Shown: positions 50,483 through 59,723, numbered from the stretch's first letter. The stretch is 64,000 nt of DNA from Pelagibacterales bacterium SAG-MED30 (GCA_014653775.1 JACWEA010000001.1:92722-156721), one strand, 5' to 3'. Notes: generated from the sequence alone by a model not told the origin. Numbers and translations are program-made.

Positions 50483-50810
50483 TCTTACCAAGGAGGTTAA
50501 CTATTAACACTCCCGAAATAATCAAAGTTAAACCAATAATAGTATAAAGATCTGGCATTTGATTAAATTTATATATTCCAACAAGTGTTGTAGCTATTAT
50601 ACATAAACCAGCAAAAGAAGCATAAGTTATACCAACAGGAATAGTCTTCATAACAATAGATAATGTAAACATACAACCAACTATAGTTATTGCTGTCAAC
50701 AAGCTTGGTAATAACAACGTAAAACCATTTGCACCTTTAGCAAAACCATTTGCTGCAGTACCTAAAACAACTGCAAGTATAAGAACTATGTATGCAATTA
50801 TGTTACTCAC
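50475..50810 (-). CDS. small multidrug resistance (SMR/EmrE)-type transporter
   Basis: Four TM, ~110 aa, GITYASFAGLCIIATTLVGIYKFNQ. Confidence 0.82.
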   Translation of the reverse strand: MSNIIAYIVLILAVVLGTAANGFAKGANGFTLLLPSLLTAITIVGCMFTLSIVMKTIPVGITYASFAGLCIIATTLVGIYKFNQMPDLYTIIGLTLIISGVLIVNLLGKTT

Positions 50811-50826
50811 TAATTTAAGAATATTC

Positions 50827-51048
50827 TTATTCGGTGATTTTATCCACTAATTTTTTTATTGGTGGACCAAGAACAAGTGCAGCTATTATTGCTATAGGTA
50901 AACTTACTGACCATGCCTTTAAAAACCTATTGATATATTCGTTATCCATTCCTGTGTTTATATAAGTAATTATAAGTGTCATGAGCAAACTCATGCCAAA
51001 ACCCATAATTAAAATGAATATGAAATCAAAATATTTTTTTGGAAACAT
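50827..51048 (-). CDS. DUF2798-like two-TM small membrane protein
   Basis: MGFGMSLLMTLIITYINTG...FLKAWSVSLPIAIIAALVLGPPIKKLVDKI. Confidence 0.7.
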   Translation of the reverse strand: MFPKKYFDFIFILIMGFGMSLLMTLIITYINTGMDNEYINRFLKAWSVSLPIAIIAALVLGPPIKKLVDKITE

Positions 51049-51368
51049 TATTTAGACATTGGAGTAGCACCAGTTTCTAAGCTAGTAATCTTTCCATCTT
51101 TATATCTATAAACTGCCATTACAGCTTCCACATTTCCATCATTAAAAGTTACGATAGAATGATGTACACCAACTTCATCATTTTCATACACGATACGAGC
51201 TTTATCTTGGTTTATATCACCACTCATTGCCCATTTGATTACATCAGCTTTTCCTAATGAATTTCCAGATTTATGCATTATAAACTCAAAATCATCATGC
51301 AAAAGCTCATTCATAGCTGCTTCATCTTTCTTATCTATTGCATCAGTGTATCTTTTTAATATCGACAT
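51048..51368 (-). CDS. NTF2/SnoaL-like small protein
   Basis: MSILKRYTDAIDKKDEAAMNELLHDDFEFIMHKSG...VMAVYRYKDGKITSLETG pattern. Confidence 0.75.
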   Translation of the reverse strand: MSILKRYTDAIDKKDEAAMNELLHDDFEFIMHKSGNSLGKADVIKWAMSGDINQDKARIVYENDEVGVHHSIVTFNDGNVEAVMAVYRYKDGKITSLETGATPMSK

Positions 51369-51718
51369 TATTCACCCCACATTCCGTGAAACTCATAAAC
51401 AATAGCTGGTTCATTTCCCACTACCCATCCATCATGTCCAGGCTGAATAGCATATGCGTCTCCAGATTTATAAGTTATTTCGGTTCCGTCATTATGTTTT
51501 GCGCAAACAGCTCCTGAAACAATTACACCAAGATGTGTTGCTTGACAGCTATCACCCCCAACTGTTGGTTTAATATCTTTCGACCATTTCCATCCAGGTT
51601 GCAATGTAAGTTTCATTACCCTCTGGTTTCCAACTTTTACAGCTTCTATTTTTGCGTTATTAAAATTATCATTAACCTCGTCTGCTTTTTCGAAAGATTT
51701 TACTTCTACTCCTGCCAT
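51368..51718 (-). CDS. cupin-fold small protein
   Basis: LTLQPGWKWSKDIKP...HLGVIVSGAVCAKHNDGTEITYKSGDAYAIQPGHDGWVVGNEPAIVYEF cupin pattern. Confidence 0.8.
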   Translation of the reverse strand: MAGVEVKSFEKADEVNDNFNNAKIEAVKVGNQRVMKLTLQPGWKWSKDIKPTVGGDSCQATHLGVIVSGAVCAKHNDGTEITYKSGDAYAIQPGHDGWVVGNEPAIVYEFHGMWGE

Positions 51719-51733
51719 AACCCCTCCTTTTAT

Positions 51734-52150
51734 TTAAACGTATATTTTATCAGCTAAACCGTAACAAAGTACAGCACTTAAAATAGTTAAAAATAAAGGG
51801 GCATAGATTGCTTCATCCGAAGTTTTATCTGTATGTCCAAGTTTATTAATTTTTGTACTATAAAAACCAACTATAAAAGCTGATAAGTTTTGTAAAAATA
51901 TTAGATTAAAAAATGCCCATGTTGCCTCTAAACCATTTGGTCTGATGAATCCTACATAAATTGCCATTACAGTTGATCCAATAAATATAGATCCAAAAAA
52001 TCTTACAATCCCAGCACCTGTATCATGCATTCCATATTGATTTAAAAAAGATTGTGTTTGAAACACACATCTAAATCCATAGTAAGCAAACCCTATGAAG
52101 TGAACTAAAAATACTGCTAAGTAAATTATTCCATTAAATTTTTCTATCAT
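51734..52150 (-). CDS. hypothetical four-TM membrane protein
   Basis: Open frame with several hydrophobic helices; same-strand cluster member. Confidence 0.6.
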   Translation of the reverse strand: MIEKFNGIIYLAVFLVHFIGFAYYGFRCVFQTQSFLNQYGMHDTGAGIVRFFGSIFIGSTVMAIYVGFIRPNGLEATWAFFNLIFLQNLSAFIVGFYSTKINKLGHTDKTSDEAIYAPLFLTILSAVLCYGLADKIYV

Positions 52151-52162
52151 ATTTTGAATTCT

Positions 52163-52471
52163 TTAACTAAATATTGGTCTTATTTCATCTTCAATAGTAC
52201 CTTCTATTGCAACTTCTTTCAATTGCTCTAAAAGTTTTATATATTCTGGATCTGCAGACATTTTAGCGTCAGCATCATTATCACCTTCAAACATAGTTCC
52301 AATTAAAGTTTCTCTTATTGTTCTTGGGTCTCCACCCATTTGAAAAGAAAAATAGACATCATGGTTAGGATAATGTTTTTTTCTAACAGCAGCTAAACCT
52401 TTCCCAATTTCCATAGCTTTTCCTAGGCCATCATCTTTTACTCTCATTGTTCTTGTATAAATTACTTTCAT
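52163..52471 (-). CDS. small ferredoxin-like (ABM/NIPSNAP-superfamily-like) protein
   Basis: beta-alpha-beta-beta-alpha-beta reading of MKVIYTRTMRVKDDGLGKAMEIGKGLAAVRK..; RBS AAGGAT before ATG. Confidence 0.6.
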   Translation of the reverse strand: MKVIYTRTMRVKDDGLGKAMEIGKGLAAVRKKHYPNHDVYFSFQMGGDPRTIRETLIGTMFEGDNDADAKMSADPEYIKLLEQLKEVAIEGTIEDEIRPIFS

Positions 52472-52486
52472 TGTTAATCCTTTTTT

Positions 52487-52777
52487 TTATTTAGCATTAA
52501 AATCTATAATATCATCTGTACACTCAACAAATTTATGAGGTTCGTAGAAATCGTTCATAGATTCTAACTGTTTATTAATTGCATCAGGATCAGTACCTTT
52601 CCACCAACAAAACATTGTTAAGTTATCACCTGGCGTGATCCAGCTCATTTGACATTTTGCGTTATCACTAGTCATTGCTTTAGTCATGTCTTCCATTGAC
52701 ATTGAACCAGTAACTTCAATCATTTTAGCTTTTGCTTCTTTTGATTTAAAAGTATGTGTTACTATATAGTTTTTCAT
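52487..52777 (-). CDS. small ferredoxin-like hypothetical protein
   Basis: MKNYIVTHTFKSKEAKAKMIEV...LTMFCWWKGTDPDAINKQLESM; RBS AGGAT. Confidence 0.6.
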   Translation of the reverse strand: MKNYIVTHTFKSKEAKAKMIEVTGSMSMEDMTKAMTSDNAKCQMSWITPGDNLTMFCWWKGTDPDAINKQLESMNDFYEPHKFVECTDDIIDFNAK

Positions 52778-52784
52778 ATTTATC

Positions 52785-53069
52785 CTATTTTATTTTTGTT
52801 AAATCATAGATTGAATAGCTTTCTAAAACAGCATCCATGATAGGTTTTGATACCTCAGTTCCTTCAATAAATTTATGTAATGCAGGTTCATCAGTACAAA
52901 ATATCTTAAACATTACAGTACTTTTATCTGGCGTTACCGTTCCAATAGTTTTTTCTACTACTGCAACTTTAGCTCTTTCTGCTAAACCTTCAGGCGATTG
53001 CATGAAACCCATAAATTTTTCAAACATACCTTCTTTTAATTTAGCTACTACTAACATTTCTTTTTCCAT
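52785..53069 (-). CDS. small ABM-like (antibiotic biosynthesis monooxygenase fold-like) protein
   Basis: MLVVAKLKEGMFEKFMGFMQSPEGLAER...VMFKIFCTDEPALHKFI; RBS AAAGGAG. Confidence 0.6.
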   Translation of the reverse strand: MEKEMLVVAKLKEGMFEKFMGFMQSPEGLAERAKVAVVEKTIGTVTPDKSTVMFKIFCTDEPALHKFIEGTEVSKPIMDAVLESYSIYDLTKIK

Positions 53070-53092
53070 TTTTTCTCCTTTCGTTAATTAAT

Positions 53093-53569
53093 TTAATATG
53101 TGTATTCACCACTCATTTGATTCATTGAGTGAGCAAATCCTTCTTTGCCTTTAAGATTCTGTCTGCTAGAAAAACCAGTTCCTGAAATTTTTTCATATTT
53201 TCCAGTTCCTCCAATAATTTTAAAAGTTCCAGATCCTCCTTGACCACCAGTGCCTTTACCTTTGTAATTCATAAATACTTTTTCACCATCAGCTAAATAA
53301 AAAGTGCACATACCTGTTTCATCATCAAATTTTCCACTTACCAATGTAAGTCCTCCAACACAATTCATTGTAGATTTATCAAATATACTCTCTGGGTTTT
53401 TATCTGAAAGACCTGCGTTTCCATCGTAAGTAATTGCCATGTTACCATTGCCAGCATTCATAATATTCATTTCCCAAGATCCCATTCCACTTGCATTAAA
53501 TTTCCCTGAATTAGCAAAAGCCATTGTAGAAATAATTGTAAATGTTAAAGTTATTATTATTTTTTTCAT
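53093..53569 (-). CDS. exported small beta-rich protein, possible AOC-barrel/dirigent-like fold
   Basis: Signal peptide MKKIIITLTFTIISTMAFA; GTFKIIGGTGKYEKISGTG motif; RBS AAAAGGAG. Confidence 0.65.
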   Translation of the reverse strand: MKKIIITLTFTIISTMAFANSGKFNASGMGSWEMNIMNAGNGNMAITYDGNAGLSDKNPESIFDKSTMNCVGGLTLVSGKFDDETGMCTFYLADGEKVFMNYKGKGTGGQGGSGTFKIIGGTGKYEKISGTGFSSRQNLKGKEGFAHSMNQMSGEYTY

Positions 53570-53584
53570 TTTTACTCCTTTTTA

Positions 53585-54016
53585 TTAATATAAAGTTTGA
53601 ATTACTTTTTTTACTCTTTCAGCCCCGTCAGGAACTAAAGCTTCAACGTAAGAATGACATTTATCAGTTTTAGCTTTGTCATATTTTGATCCGTAATGTT
53701 TATCTACTGCTTTATTAACTCCTTCATCCCACTCCTTTTCAGGAATACCTATTTCAAGAGCATAGGATTTTAAAACTTTTACAGTTGATATGGATTTTTC
53801 TTTCATAGCGTATTCAAATTTTTCACCAGATGGAAGAAAGTAGTTAGCCATATAAATACCAACACAGTCCCAAGCTTTGGACTTATCGTTGTCACTCATA
53901 CCAGCCAATGATGAAGTAGATATTAGAATTGCTGTACAGTAAGTAGCAAATATTTTTAAAGTTTTTTTTATTAGCACAGTTTTTCCTTTAAAATAAAGAT
54001 CTTCTCCGATCTTCAT
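53585..54016 (-). CDS. exported hypothetical protein (start uncertain, internal GTG/ATA region possible)
   Basis: Hydrophobic signal-like IKKTLKIFATYCTAILISTSSLAG; two Cys in the mature part (WDCVG, DKCHSY). Confidence 0.55.
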   Translation of the reverse strand: MKIGEDLYFKGKTVLIKKTLKIFATYCTAILISTSSLAGMSDNDKSKAWDCVGIYMANYFLPSGEKFEYAMKEKSISTVKVLKSYALEIGIPEKEWDEGVNKAVDKHYGSKYDKAKTDKCHSYVEALVPDGAERVKKVIQTLY

Positions 54017-54053
54017 TTAATTTTCTTACGTTAATTAAATATATGAAAAAAAA

Positions 54054-54081
54054 GTAACAGTTTTGTTACATAGCAGCTATG
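54054..54081 (-). terminator. putative terminator downstream of cysK plus adjacent palindrome
   Basis: Minus strand reads CATAGCTGCTATG then GTAACA-AAAC-TGTTAC followed by TTTTTTT. Confidence 0.55.
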
Positions 54082-54086
54082 CGATA

Positions 54087-55088
54087 TTATAGCCAACTAG
54101 GGATAGGTAGCTTTTTTTCCTCTAAAAATTTTTTGTTAAACATCTTAGAGTTGTATTTATCTGACTTATCACAAAGAATAGTGACAATAGTTTTTCCTGG
54201 GCCTAATTCTTTTCCAAGTCTAATTGCTCCTGCAATATTAATTCCACAACTTGTACCTAAACTTAAACCTTCATTTTGTATTAAATCATAAAGAATAGGT
54301 AAAGCTTCATTATCATCAATTGAAAAAGCATCATCAATTTTTGCATTTTGAAAATTTTTAGTAACTCTACTTGAGCCAATCCCTTCAGTAATTGAATTTC
54401 CTTCTGATTTTAATTCACCGTTCTTTATATAATTATAAAGAGCCGAACCTTTTGGATCAGATAAATAAATTTTAATATCTTTATTTTTCTCCTTAAGAGC
54501 ATTACTAACTCCTGAAATAGTTCCTCCTGTTCCAGAAGAACAAACAAAACCATCGACTTTACCTTCAGTTTGTTCCCAAATTTCAGGACCTGTTGTTTGA
54601 TAGTGACCTTTAGCATTAGCAATATTATCAAATTGATTAGCCCAGACGACACCTTTATTATTTGTGTTTTTCAATTCTTCAGCGAGTCTTTGAGCAACTT
54701 TTACATAATTACCTTCATCTTTATAAGGTTTAGGGGCGACTAATCTTAATTCTGCTCCGATATTTCTTAAAGTGTCTTTTTTTTCTTGAGTTTGATTATC
54801 ATTCATTACAATAATAGTTTTGTATCCAAGTGAGTTTCCTAAAAGACATAATCCAATTCCTGTGTTACCTGCTGTTCCTTCAACAATTATCCCTCCTTCA
54901 GAAATCAATTTTTTTTCTTGTGCATCTTTTACAAGAGCTAAAGCAGCTCTATCTTTTACAGATCCGCCTGGATTAAGATATTCAGCTTTTCCATAAATAT
55001 TACATCCGGTAATCTCTGATGCAGCTCTTAACTTAATTAAAGGAGTATTACCAATTGAGTCGATAAAATTATTTTTAATATTTATCAT
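54087..55088 (-). CDS. cysK: cysteine synthase (CysK family)
   Basis: NPGGSVKDRAAL; EGTAGNTGIGL; SSGTGGTISGVSNAL. Confidence 0.92.
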   Translation of the reverse strand: MINIKNNFIDSIGNTPLIKLRAASEITGCNIYGKAEYLNPGGSVKDRAALALVKDAQEKKLISEGGIIVEGTAGNTGIGLCLLGNSLGYKTIIVMNDNQTQEKKDTLRNIGAELRLVAPKPYKDEGNYVKVAQRLAEELKNTNNKGVVWANQFDNIANAKGHYQTTGPEIWEQTEGKVDGFVCSSGTGGTISGVSNALKEKNKDIKIYLSDPKGSALYNYIKNGELKSEGNSITEGIGSSRVTKNFQNAKIDDAFSIDDNEALPILYDLIQNEGLSLGTSCGINIAGAIRLGKELGPGKTIVTILCDKSDKYNSKMFNKKFLEEKKLPIPSWL

Positions 55089-55090
55089 TA

Positions 55091-55657
55091 CTATTTGTCC
55101 TCGTCTGTAACCGCATAAGGCTTAAATCCTTTAGTAGCATCTCCAACTTTTTTTGCAGGAATTCCTGCCATTACAGATTTTTCAGGTACATCTTTTGTTA
55201 CAACTGAATTTGATCCTATTAATGAATTTTTACCGATTGTTATAGGACCTAATATTTGAGCTCCAGATCCTACAACAACATTATCTTCTAAAGTTGGATG
55301 TCTTTTCATATCTCTTTGTTGATTAGAATTAATACTAGGCGATACTCCACCCAAAGTAACGTTGTGATATATAGTTACATTATTTCCAATCTCAGAAGTT
55401 TCACCAATAACAACCCCCATACCGTGGTCGATGAAAAAATTTTTTCCAATTTTTGCTTTAGGGTGAATTTCTATCCCGGTTAAAAATCTTGAGAATTGAG
55501 ATATTATCCTAGCGATTAAATCAAATTTTGCTAAAGAGAAGAAATTAGCAATTTTATAAAAAAAAACAGCTTTCACACCAGGATAAGTTAAAATTAAACT
55601 TAATTTAGATTTTGCCGCAGGATCTCTGTCAATTATAGATTGCAAATAATCGTTCAT
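55091..55657 (-). CDS. cysE: serine O-acetyltransferase
   Basis: [43 protein letters not shown]; upstream of cysK. Confidence 0.94.
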   Translation of the reverse strand: MNDYLQSIIDRDPAAKSKLSLILTYPGVKAVFFYKIANFFSLAKFDLIARIISQFSRFLTGIEIHPKAKIGKNFFIDHGMGVVIGETSEIGNNVTIYHNVTLGGVSPSINSNQQRDMKRHPTLEDNVVVGSGAQILGPITIGKNSLIGSNSVVTKDVPEKSVMAGIPAKKVGDATKGFKPYAVTDEDK

Positions 55658-55729
55658 AATATTTGATAGCTTGATATAAAAGTTATGTGAGATATATAAT
55701 TACTAAATTACGAATTAAAAGGAGATATT

Positions 55730-56140
55730 ATGTATAAAAATACTAACTGTTTTCACCTGGCAATTCCTTGCGGAGACTTAGAAACAGCAAAAAAATTTTA
55801 TAGTGAGACTTTAGGCTGTCGTCTTGATAATTCTGCTCAAGAATGGGCTGATGTTGATTTTTGGGGAAATGAATTAACACTTCATGCTAGTGAACATAAA
55901 TTAGATAATGAAAGACATGATGTTGATATGGGAAATGTTTCCGTTCCTCATTTTGGTGTTCACTTATCAAGAAAAGATTTTGATACTTTAAAAAATAGAT
56001 TAAAAGAAAAAGGTGCTAAATACTATGATGAACCTTATTTAAGATTTAAAGGCACAAAGTATGAGCAAGAAACTTTCTTTGTTAAAGATCCAAACGAAAA
56101 TATATTAGAAATTAAAACATTAACAGCTAATTCAGAATAG
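55730..56140 (+). CDS. VOC/glyoxalase-family protein
   Basis: FHLAIPCGDLETAKKFYSETLGCRL; FFVKDPNENILEIKT. Confidence 0.9.
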   Translation: MYKNTNCFHLAIPCGDLETAKKFYSETLGCRLDNSAQEWADVDFWGNELTLHASEHKLDNERHDVDMGNVSVPHFGVHLSRKDFDTLKNRLKEKGAKYYDEPYLRFKGTKYEQETFFVKDPNENILEIKTLTANSE

Positions 56141-56155
56141 TTTCATCTAAATTAG

Positions 56156-56782
56156 ATGGAATTCCTAATTCTAGGTTTTTTTACAGGTTTAAGTTTAATT
56201 TTAGCTATAGGGGCTCAAAATATATTTGTAATAGAGCAGGGTTTAAAAAAACAGTATATACTTTTAGTTTGTTTAATATGTTCTATATCTGATTTAATCT
56301 TAATTTTTTTAGGCATTTTTTTATTTGAATATTTTAAGGGTTATTTTACTGATAATATAGAATTAATTTTAAATACATTATTATTTATTTTTTTAATTTA
56401 TTTTATAGTTAATAAATTTAAGTCAAGACATCATCAAGCTGATTTAGATTTTAATAAAAAAAAATCATCATTAAGAAATGTAATATTCAAAACATTAGCA
56501 TTTACTTATTTAAACCCTCATGTTTATTCAGATACCGTTTTTTTTCTTGGAAATTTTTCAAAAAATTTTTTTATAACACATAAGTATTTATTTGGTTTAG
56601 GTGCATCAATAGCTTCTTTTATATTTTTTTTTGCTTTGGGTTATTTGTCTAAATTTTTATCAAAATATTCAAATAATGTAAAAACTTGGAATGCAATTAA
56701 TACTTTTATTATAATGTTTATGGGATCTTTAGCTTTATACATTTTAATAGAAATTTTTTTAAATATTAGAAAACTATTTTAA
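56156..56782 (+). CDS. LysE/ArgO-family amino-acid exporter
   Basis: GFFTGLSLILAIGAQNIFVIEQGLKKQY; FTYLNPHVYSDTVFFLG. Confidence 0.9.
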   Translation: MEFLILGFFTGLSLILAIGAQNIFVIEQGLKKQYILLVCLICSISDLILIFLGIFLFEYFKGYFTDNIELILNTLLFIFLIYFIVNKFKSRHHQADLDFNKKKSSLRNVIFKTLAFTYLNPHVYSDTVFFLGNFSKNFFITHKYLFGLGASIASFIFFFALGYLSKFLSKYSNNVKTWNAINTFIIMFMGSLALYILIEIFLNIRKLF

Positions 56783-56895
56783 TTAAAGGCTTTGTGTGGC
56801 AAGTTGTTGCACCATTCTTGTCTTGAGATAAAAACTAACTATTTAAATATCATAAACTAAATTTAAACATCCCCAAGAAAGGACTAAATTAAATA

Positions 56896-57333
56896 ATGAA
56901 TAAAAGTTTAATTAAAATATTAACATCATTTTTTTTGATTATATTTGCCAGCAACTCTATGGCTGCAGATGAAACAATTGAAATGCTTAATAAATCAGGT
57001 AATGAAATAATGGTTTACTCTAAAAAAGTTGTAAGAGTAGATGTTGGAGATACTGTATTTTGGAAAGCTACTGATAAAGGACATAATGTAGAGTTCATAA
57101 AAGGTGGAACTCCAGAAGGCGTTGACAAATTTAAATCTAAATTTAATCAAGATACTGAATATAAATTTACTGTACCTGGCATTTATGCTTATTGGTGCAC
57201 ACCACATAAAAATATGGGAATGATTGGATTTGTCGTAGTTGGTGGAGATAAATCTAATTTAGAAAATATTAAAAAAATTAGATTTTCTGCTAAATCAAAG
57301 AAAATAGCACCAGATTTAATAAATTCTCTATAA
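56896..57333 (+). CDS. pseudoazurin (type 1 blue copper protein)
   Basis: Signal peptide; Cu ligands GHNVE, YWCTPHKNMGM. Confidence 0.92.
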   Translation: MNKSLIKILTSFFLIIFASNSMAADETIEMLNKSGNEIMVYSKKVVRVDVGDTVFWKATDKGHNVEFIKGGTPEGVDKFKSKFNQDTEYKFTVPGIYAYWCTPHKNMGMIGFVVVGGDKSNLENIKKIRFSAKSKKIAPDLINSL

Positions 57334-57344
57334 TAAAATAAAAT

Positions 57345-57372
57345 ATTAAGGCCGCTTTAGAGTGGCCTTAAT
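57345..57372. terminator. hairpin terminator between convergent pseudoazurin and hisD-like genes
   Basis: ATTAAGGCCGC-tttaga-GTGGCCTTAAT, 11-bp stem with one G-T pair. Confidence 0.8.
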
Positions 57373-58654
57373 TTGAAAATCCATACTTTCTTAATCTTAC
57401 ATCTCCAGTTCTAGCATGAGCTTCCATTCCTTCGTATCTGGAAATTCTAGCTGCTGCTGCTCCGACTTCCTTTGTAGATTCTTTTGTCATTCTCTGAAAA
57501 CTTAATGTTTTAATAAATTTACCAACAAAAAGACCTCCAGTATATCTACCTGCACCTTTGGTTGGTAAAATATGATTTGTTCCTGAACATTTATCTCCAT
57601 AAGCTACAGTTGTTTCTTCTCCAATAAACAATGAACCATAATTTTTTAATCTTTTATGAAACCAATCAAGATTTTTAGTTTGAACCTCTAAATGTTCTGG
57701 AGCATATTCATCACTAATTTTTGCAACTTCTTCATCTGTATCACATAGAATCACTTCTCCATAATTTTTCCATGCCGCTTCTGAGTTTTCTCTTGGTAAT
57801 TTTGGTAAATCAGCGATCAATTCAGGAACTCTTTTCATAACATAATCAGCAATTTTTTTACTTGTAGTAAAAAGCCATGCAGGTGAATTATATCCATGTT
57901 CTGCTTGACCTACTAAATCATAAGCTACCATTTCAGGATCTGCAGTTTCATCAGCTATTACTGCTATTTCTGTTGGTCCTGCAAATAAATCTATACCAAC
58001 TTTTCCAAACAATATTCTTTTAGCTTCAGCTACATATTGATTTCCTGGACCTACTAAAATATCTGCTGGAGCATTTCCAAATAATCCATTTGTCATAGCA
58101 GCTATAGCTTGAACCCCACCTAAATTCATTATCACATCCGCACCACATAAGTCAGCAGTATAAACTATTGATGGATGAACCCCAATTTCTGGTTTAGGAG
58201 AACTACAAACTAAAATATTTTTTACTCCAGCGACTTTAGCAGTAGTTACACTCATAACTGCTGAAGCTATATGCGCATATCTTCCAGCAGGAACATAACA
58301 TCCAGCAGTGTTTACTGGAATTAATTTTTGACCAGCAAATAAGCCCTCAGATAATTCAACTTCAAAATCTTGACCATAATTTTTTAATTGTGCTTCAGCA
58401 AATTTTCTAACTCTTTCATGAGAAAAACTTATGTCATCTTTAGTTTTTTGATCTAAATTTTTTTTTATTTTTTCAATTTTTTCTTTTGAAACTATTACAT
58501 CACCTTCATATTTATCAAATTTTTTTGAAAGTTCTTTACATCCTTCTTCTTTAGTTTTCTCTATATCCTTTAAAATACCTTCAACTATTTCTCTTGTTTT
58601 AGAATCATCAGTAGAAGATGTTTTTGGAGATTTTTTTAAATATTGTATAGTCAT
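57368..58654 (-). CDS. HisD-superfamily dehydrogenase, closer by eye to HpsN (sulfopropanediol 3-dehydrogenase) than to canonical histidinol dehydrogenase
   Basis: VNTAGCYVPAGRY, VGPGNQYVAEAKRILFGKVGIDLFAGPTE, YTGGLFVGKFIKTLSFQRM. Confidence 0.85.
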   Translation of the reverse strand: MTIQYLKKSPKTSSTDDSKTREIVEGILKDIEKTKEEGCKELSKKFDKYEGDVIVSKEKIEKIKKNLDQKTKDDISFSHERVRKFAEAQLKNYGQDFEVELSEGLFAGQKLIPVNTAGCYVPAGRYAHIASAVMSVTTAKVAGVKNILVCSSPKPEIGVHPSIVYTADLCGADVIMNLGGVQAIAAMTNGLFGNAPADILVGPGNQYVAEAKRILFGKVGIDLFAGPTEIAVIADETADPEMVAYDLVGQAEHGYNSPAWLFTTSKKIADYVMKRVPELIADLPKLPRENSEAAWKNYGEVILCDTDEEVAKISDEYAPEHLEVQTKNLDWFHKRLKNYGSLFIGEETTVAYGDKCSGTNHILPTKGAGRYTGGLFVGKFIKTLSFQRMTKESTKEVGAAAARISRYEGMEAHARTGDVRLRKYGFSN

Positions 58655-58720
58655 CGATTATTTTTTTGAGCGTCCTTTATTAAAGTATAAAAGCTTTTTA
58701 TTCAATTAATTAAATTAAAA

Positions 58721-59632
58721 TTAATCTAATGCAACTACTGCAGCTGCAATAGAAGCTAGTCTTGCTTGAGATTCATCAGATCTACTTGTAATTACAACTG
58801 GAACTTTTCCACCTATAACTACTCCTGCTGCACAAGCTCCCATAAAGTAAATCATCATTTTTACTAAAGCGTTGCCAGCCTCAACATTTGGAACTAGTAA
58901 TACATCTGCTTCACCTGCTACAGCATTTTTAATTCCTTTTATAATTGCTGATTTTTTCGAAATGCTGTTATCAAATGCTAATGGACCAAATATATCAGCA
59001 TTTAAATTTTCTTTTTGAGCCAATTTTGTAATTTCAGCAGCCTCTAATGAGCTAGGCACACTTTCCAAAACTTCTTCTGTAGCTGATAAAACAGATACTT
59101 TTGGTCTTGAAATTCCTATTCTATTAGAAAAATTTATAACATTTTTGAGGATATGCATTTTAGTTTTTATATTTGGCATAACGTTTAAAGCACCATCTGT
59201 GATAATTAATGGATTATCATTTTTATCAATAGTCATATGCCAAATATGACTTAATCTTGATTTTCCTAATAAATTATATTCGCGTTTTAAAACTTCTTTC
59301 ATAAGGACATCAGTATGTATGTGTCCTTTAACAATTATTTTTACTTTATCTTCACTAGCGAGTTTAGCAGCAATTTTAGCAGTGTTGTTTTCGACAGGCT
59401 CATCCAAAATTTCATATTGCGAAATATCCCATTTTAAATCTTCAGCACATTTTAATATTTCATGCTTGTTTCCAATAAAAATTGGTTCTATTAAATTTTC
59501 ATTAACAGAATCCTGAACGGATAGCATTGGCAAGGGTTTTCCTGCATTAACAATAGCAACTTTAACCCCTTTTTTTTTATGCGCCTTATCTAATAGATTA
59601 TTTGGACAAACAATTTCTTTATTTGAGAGCAT
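58721..59632 (-). CDS. phosphate acetyl/butyryltransferase
   Basis: VKGHIHTDVLMKEVLKRE; ADVLLVPNVEAGNALVKMMIYFMGACAAGVVIGGKVPVVITSRSDE. Confidence 0.92.
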   Translation of the reverse strand: MLSNKEIVCPNNLLDKAHKKKGVKVAIVNAGKPLPMLSVQDSVNENLIEPIFIGNKHEILKCAEDLKWDISQYEILDEPVENNTAKIAAKLASEDKVKIIVKGHIHTDVLMKEVLKREYNLLGKSRLSHIWHMTIDKNDNPLIITDGALNVMPNIKTKMHILKNVINFSNRIGISRPKVSVLSATEEVLESVPSSLEAAEITKLAQKENLNADIFGPLAFDNSISKKSAIIKGIKNAVAGEADVLLVPNVEAGNALVKMMIYFMGACAAGVVIGGKVPVVITSRSDESQARLASIAAAVVALD

Positions 59633-59723
59633 TATTTACAATTATATTAAAAATTTAATATGTATATAGAAATAATTAATCAAAAGTTATAGTCTATTAA
59701 TTAACATCATAGAGAGAAAAAAC

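Noticed and set aside
54079-55483. Antisense ORFs in cysK and cysE (54079..54291, 54425..54652, 55298..55483)
   Set aside because: Shadow frames of conserved genes
56783-56895. Possible structured RNA (gtgtggcaagttgttgcacc) upstream of pseudoazurin
   Set aside because: Short weak hairpin only; no match to a family I can name; an Rfam scan would be needed
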